Made by a program: the position numbers and the translations under genes. The notes below the pieces were generated by a model. The model did no database searches, was not told the origin of the DNA, and was given only the letters and a program-made list of their open reading frames with translations. Shown here piece after piece: positions 61,089 through 64,000 of a stretch of 64,000 nt of DNA. This DNA is from Actinosynnema sp042752395 (GTDB taxonomy: Bacteria > Actinomycetota > Actinomycetes > Mycobacteriales > Pseudonocardiaceae), in the NCBI RefSeq assembly GCF_042752395.1, contig NZ_JBHYXZ010000003.1, positions 1 to 64,000 on the forward strand, given 5' to 3'. Position 1 is the stretch's first letter; each line of letters opens with the position of its first letter.

Positions 61089-61354
61089 GCACGTCGTGAG
61101 AGGGGGTGGGGGGGGGGCGGGGTGCGCGGCCGCAGACGCACACGGCGCGCGCCGCGGGAGGCACCGGGACCCCCCGGCAGGGTACGTCTNNNNNNNNNNC
61201 CCCGCCCTCCCCGCCGCGCGCGGGGTGGGGGGGGCCGGCGGGGGGCGTGCCTCCGGGTGGTGGGGGGGGGCCCCGCCCGGCCCCCCCCCCACCCCTCTTC
61301 GCGTGCCCGGCGCGTCTCGCCCGAACGGCTCACCGCTACTGGGACAGTGGGAGG
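61089..61354. other. Low-complexity gap region
   Basis: Poly-G and poly-C tracts surround ten N (61190-61199), a second assembly join. No gene is supported, and long stretches of G9 and C9 suggest poor sequence at contig ends. The promoter of the downstream DUF6350 gene may be incomplete here. Confidence 0.85.
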
Positions 61355-62884
61355 ATGTCGGTGCAGCAAACGACCTCGCACGGCGTCGTGGCGGACTCCG
61401 TCCGACCGCCCGAGTTCTCCCGCGCCGAACGCGTGCGGGTGCTCACGATGACCGCGGTCGGATCGGTGGTGATCGGCTACGCGGGCGTCGCCGCCCTCCT
61501 CGCGCTGGTCTCCTCGACGGCCGCGCACGCGTCGTTCTCCACCACGGGCGTGCTCACCGCGGCCGCGCCGGGCTGGCTGGTCGCGCACCACGTGCCGCTG
61601 CGCTTCGACGGCGGGCAGCTCGGCCTGCTGCCGCTGCTGCCCACGGTGCTGGTCATGCTGCTGGTGTACCGGGCGGCGGCGGGCGCGGCGGACCGCCTGG
61701 GGCTGTTCGAGCCGTTGCAGGCGCGGTCGGTGGTGTTCGGCATCGCGGGCGCGCACGCCGTGGTGGGCAGCGTGATCGCGTTCCTGATGGGCGACGAAGG
61801 CCCGGTCCGCGCGACGCCCGCGGTGGCGTTCTTCGGGTGCGCGGTGGTGTCCGGGGTCGCGGCGGTCGCCGGGGTCGCGCAGCGCTGCGGCCTGGTGGAG
61901 GTCGTGTTCGAGCGGGTCGACTCGGTGGCGCGGCGCGGGTTGCGCGCGGGCGCGTCGGCGCTGTTCGCGCTGGCGGCGGCGGGCGCGCTGGTGCTGGCGC
62001 TGGGCCTGGTGCTGTCCTGGCCGACCACCGCCTCGCTGTTCGACCAGAGCGGCGGCACGATCGGCACCGGCCTGGGCATCTGGCTGCTGTGCCTGGCGTA
62101 CCTGCCGAACGCGGTGGTCGGCGCGCTGTCGTACGTGGTGGGCGCGGGGTTCTCGATCGGGCCGGTGGTCGTCGGGCCGCTGGAGTTCGTCGGCGGTCCG
62201 GTGCCCGCCGTGCCGCTGCTGGCCGCGTTGCCGGAGGAGCAGGCCGGCTACCTGCCGCTGGTGCTGGTGCTGCCGGGCGTGGTCGGCGTGCTCGTCGGGC
62301 TGTCGCTGCGCGACGCCGCCGGCACGCCCCGGTCGCGGGTGCGCGCGGTGCTGGTCGCGGCGGTCACCGCGGGCGTCGGCACGTTGGTGCTGGCCGCGGT
62401 GTCCGGTGGCGCGCTGGGCGGCGGGGCGTTCGACCCGGTCACCGTCCCGGCCGGGTTGCTGGCCGTGCTCACGTTCGCCTGGGTGGCCGTGCCGGGCGGG
62501 GTCGTGGCGTGGTTCGCCGGGCCCCGGCCGCCGCGCGTGGTGGCCCCCGTCGTGGACGAGGTCGCGGCGGACGTCGCCGACGACGAGCCCGCTGACGACG
62601 AGGACTACGACGAAGACGACGAGGAAGTCGAGTACGACGAGGAAGAGGGAGAACTCGAGGAGGAGTTCGAAGAGGAAGAGGACGACGACGAGTTCGACCA
62701 CGACCTCGACGAGTACGACGACCTCGAGGAGGAGTTCGAGGACGAACCGGACGATGACTCGGACGAGAGATCGGAGGAGGACGGGTCGGACGAGGAGGGC
62801 GAAGCGGACCGGGACGACGACGGCGACGGCCCGGACGACGAGCCCGGCGACGCCGACCCGGACCTGGCCGACAAGCCCCGGTAG
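61355..62884 (+). CDS. DUF6350-like polytopic membrane protein with acidic tail (Rv0955-like)
   Basis: 509 residues. About ten hydrophobic segments occupy residues 25-385 (LTMTAVGSVVIGYAGVAALLALV, LLPLLPTVLVMLLVYRAAA, GAHAVVGSVIAFLMG, and others). The last 110 residues are almost purely Asp/Glu (DDEDYDEDDEEVEYDEEEGE), an unusually long acidic tail, followed by DLADKPR. ATG 61355 follows GGGAGG. Position directly before purN matches M. tuberculosis Rv0955, an unknown membrane protein. The acidic part may bind cations or a basic protein; that is a guess. Confidence 0.85.
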   Translation: MSVQQTTSHGVVADSVRPPEFSRAERVRVLTMTAVGSVVIGYAGVAALLALVSSTAAHASFSTTGVLTAAAPGWLVAHHVPLRFDGGQLGLLPLLPTVLVMLLVYRAAAGAADRLGLFEPLQARSVVFGIAGAHAVVGSVIAFLMGDEGPVRATPAVAFFGCAVVSGVAAVAGVAQRCGLVEVVFERVDSVARRGLRAGASALFALAAAGALVLALGLVLSWPTTASLFDQSGGTIGTGLGIWLLCLAYLPNAVVGALSYVVGAGFSIGPVVVGPLEFVGGPVPAVPLLAALPEEQAGYLPLVLVLPGVVGVLVGLSLRDAAGTPRSRVRAVLVAAVTAGVGTLVLAAVSGGALGGGAFDPVTVPAGLLAVLTFAWVAVPGGVVAWFAGPRPPRVVAPVVDEVAADVADDEPADDEDYDEDDEEVEYDEEEGELEEEFEEEEDDDEFDHDLDEYDDLEEEFEDEPDDDSDERSEEDGSDEEGEADRDDDGDGPDDEPGDADPDLADKPR

Positions 62885-62912
62885 GCAACGCCTAGGCTGC
62901 TCTTGAGCTGCT

Positions 62913-63575
62913 GTGACAGTAACCGGCAAGGAGAGCACGCTGAGCGCCGCGACCACACTCCGGCTTCCCGTCCCCGCCAGGGTCGTCGTCCTCGTCTCCG
63001 GTTCCGGCACGCTGTTGCAGGCGCTGCTGGACGCGGCGGCCGATCCCGGCTACCCGGTCGAGGTCGTCGCCGTCGGCGCGGACCGCGACGGCATCGAGGG
63101 GCTGAGCCGCGCCGAGCGCGCCGGCGTCCCCGGCTTCGCGGTCAAGCTGCGCGACCACGCCGACCGCGACGCGTGGGACACCGCCCTGGCCGACGCCGTC
63201 GCGGCCCACGAGCCGGACCTGGTGGTCTCCGCCGGGTTCATGAAGATCCTCGGACCCGCCTTCCTGGCCCGCTTCGGCGGCCGGATGGTCAACACCCACC
63301 CCGCGCTGCTGCCCGCGTTCCCCGGCGCGCACGGCGTCCGCGACGCCGTCGACTACGGCGTGAAGGTGACCGGCGCGACCGTGCACCTGGTGGACGGCGG
63401 GGTGGACACCGGCCCGATCCTGGCCCAGGAGGCGGTCGTCGTCGCCGAGGACGACGACGTCGAGAGCCTGCACGAGCGCATCAAGGTGGTGGAGCGGCGG
63501 CTGCTGGTCGACGTGGTCGCCCGCCTGGCCCGCGAGGGCTGCACCGTGAACGGACGAAAGGTGAGCATCCCGTGA
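62913..63575 (+). CDS. purN: Phosphoribosylglycinamide formyltransferase (GART)
   Basis: About 220 residues. Third step of purine synthesis, formyl transfer from 10-formyl-THF to GAR. The core is VVVLVSGSGTLLQALLDA, SAGFMKILGP, catalytic NTHPALLPAFPGAHGVRDA and the HLVDGGVDTGPILAQE loop with Asp. The start is unclear: GTG 62913 has no ribosome site, whereas CTG 62940 has a perfect AAGGAG six bases upstream and would give a 211-residue protein closer to family length. Its stop overlaps purH as GTGA. Confidence 0.93.
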   Translation: MTVTGKESTLSAATTLRLPVPARVVVLVSGSGTLLQALLDAAADPGYPVEVVAVGADRDGIEGLSRAERAGVPGFAVKLRDHADRDAWDTALADAVAAHEPDLVVSAGFMKILGPAFLARFGGRMVNTHPALLPAFPGAHGVRDAVDYGVKVTGATVHLVDGGVDTGPILAQEAVVVAEDDDVESLHERIKVVERRLLVDVVARLAREGCTVNGRKVSIP

Positions 63576-64000
63576 CCACTCCTGCCGAGAGGCGACCGGT
63601 TCGCCGGGCCCTGATCGGGGTTTCCGACAAGTCGGGGCTGCTGGAACTGGCCACCGGCCTGCACGCGGCCGGGGTCGAGATCGTCTCCACCGGCGGCACG
63701 GCGCGCGCGCTGGCCGACGCGGGCGTGCCGGTCACGCCGGTCGAGCGGGTCACCGGGTTCCCGGAGGCGCTGGACGGGCGGGTGAAGACGCTGCACCCCG
63801 GCGTGCACGCGGGCCTGCTCGCCGACACCCGGCGCGAGGAGCACGTGGCGAAGCTGCGGGAACTGGGCATCGAGCCGTTCGACCTGCTCGTGGTGAACCT
63901 GTACCCGTTCACCGAGACCGTGGCGTCGGGCGCGTCGGCGGACGAGTGCGTGGAGCAGATCGACATCGGCGGGCCGGCCATGGTGCGCGCGTCGGCGAAG
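63572..64000 (+). CDS. purH: PurH, AICAR transformylase/IMP cyclohydrolase (5' part)
   Basis: Bifunctional enzyme of the last two purine steps; only the first 143 codons fall in the window and the frame is open at the edge. The N-terminal IMP cyclohydrolase (MGS-like) domain is clear: ALIGVSDKSGLLELATGL, STGGTARALADAGV, VKTLHPGVHAGLLAD, LVVNLYPFTETVASG and QIDIGGPAMVRASAK. GTG 63572 overlaps the purN stop. Continues beyond 64000. Confidence 0.96.
   Translation, partial: MTTPAERRPVRRALIGVSDKSGLLELATGLHAAGVEIVSTGGTARALADAGVPVTPVERVTGFPEALDGRVKTLHPGVHAGLLADTRREEHVAKLRELGIEPFDLLVVNLYPFTETVASGASADECVEQIDIGGPAMVRASAK

Overview
The window is high-GC (about 72% by eye) actinobacterial chromosome with dense operons, many GTG starts and 4-bp GTGA/ATGA start-stop overlaps. 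WhiD, BldM, SigD, an SsgA-like protein, GroEL1 with a His-rich tail and a CIRCE-controlled groES point to a sporulating or mycelial actinomycete. Protein matches and gene order suggest Pseudonocardiales, perhaps a Saccharothrix/Actinosynnema/Lentzea relative; that placement is inference. The gene order alr, tsaE, tsaB, rimI, tsaD, groES, groEL1, whiD(whiB3), Rv3415c-like, bldM-like, sigD, rsdA, DUF5319, guaB, guaB3, choD, guaA, and then aroQ, pcrA, M23 peptidase, sucC, sucD, DUF5336, DUF6350, purN, purH, is a well-known actinobacterial core backbone. Two 10-N runs (35459-35468 and 61190-61199) mark assembly joins.

Layout. 0-8.4 kb: alanine racemase, an esterase-like hydrolase and the t6A genes tsaE/tsaB/tsaD with rimI, interrupted by a reverse-strand insert of matB plus a fused acyl-CoA carboxyltransferase and a trx/merR pair. 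8.4-14 kb: a BTAD/NB-ARC/TPR regulator diverging from an imine reductase-like protein, then a Tat-exported PhoD phosphatase. 14-26.4 kb: heat shock (groES/groEL), developmental regulators (WhiD, a MerR protein with a degenerate cobalamin-type domain, BldM-like), SigD with its anti-sigma factor, guanine nucleotide synthesis (guaB, guaB3) and choD. 26.5-33.8 kb: accessory metabolism: an MBL-fold hydrolase and FAD monooxygenase pair, a TetR-controlled SDR/P450 operon with a perfect operator, an aldehyde dehydrogenase and an APH-fold kinase. 33.8-39 kb: guaA, then PspC-domain membrane proteins divergent from a PspC-fused histidine kinase and its NarL-type regulator. 39-49.8 kb: a signalling island of three paralogous Ser/Thr kinases, an SsgA-like protein, an EamA/LysR pair and a run of single-pass proteins with low-complexity stalks, several sharing a similar C-terminal extracytoplasmic module. 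49.8-64 kb: deacetylase, chorismate mutase with an apparent Phe-responsive attenuator, PcrA helicase, M23 peptidase, lipase, a 15-bp-unit tandem repeat, membrane proteins, succinyl-CoA synthetase, and purN/purH running off the end.

Most notable: the Phe/Tyr-rich leader peptide and terminator/antiterminator upstream of aroQ; the kinase and kinase-less proteins sharing one sensor-like module; a BldM-like regulator with Gly at the phosphorylation position; a MerR regulator with a partly decayed B12 motif; and a long inverted repeat whose half-copy supplies the stop codon of the BTAD regulator.
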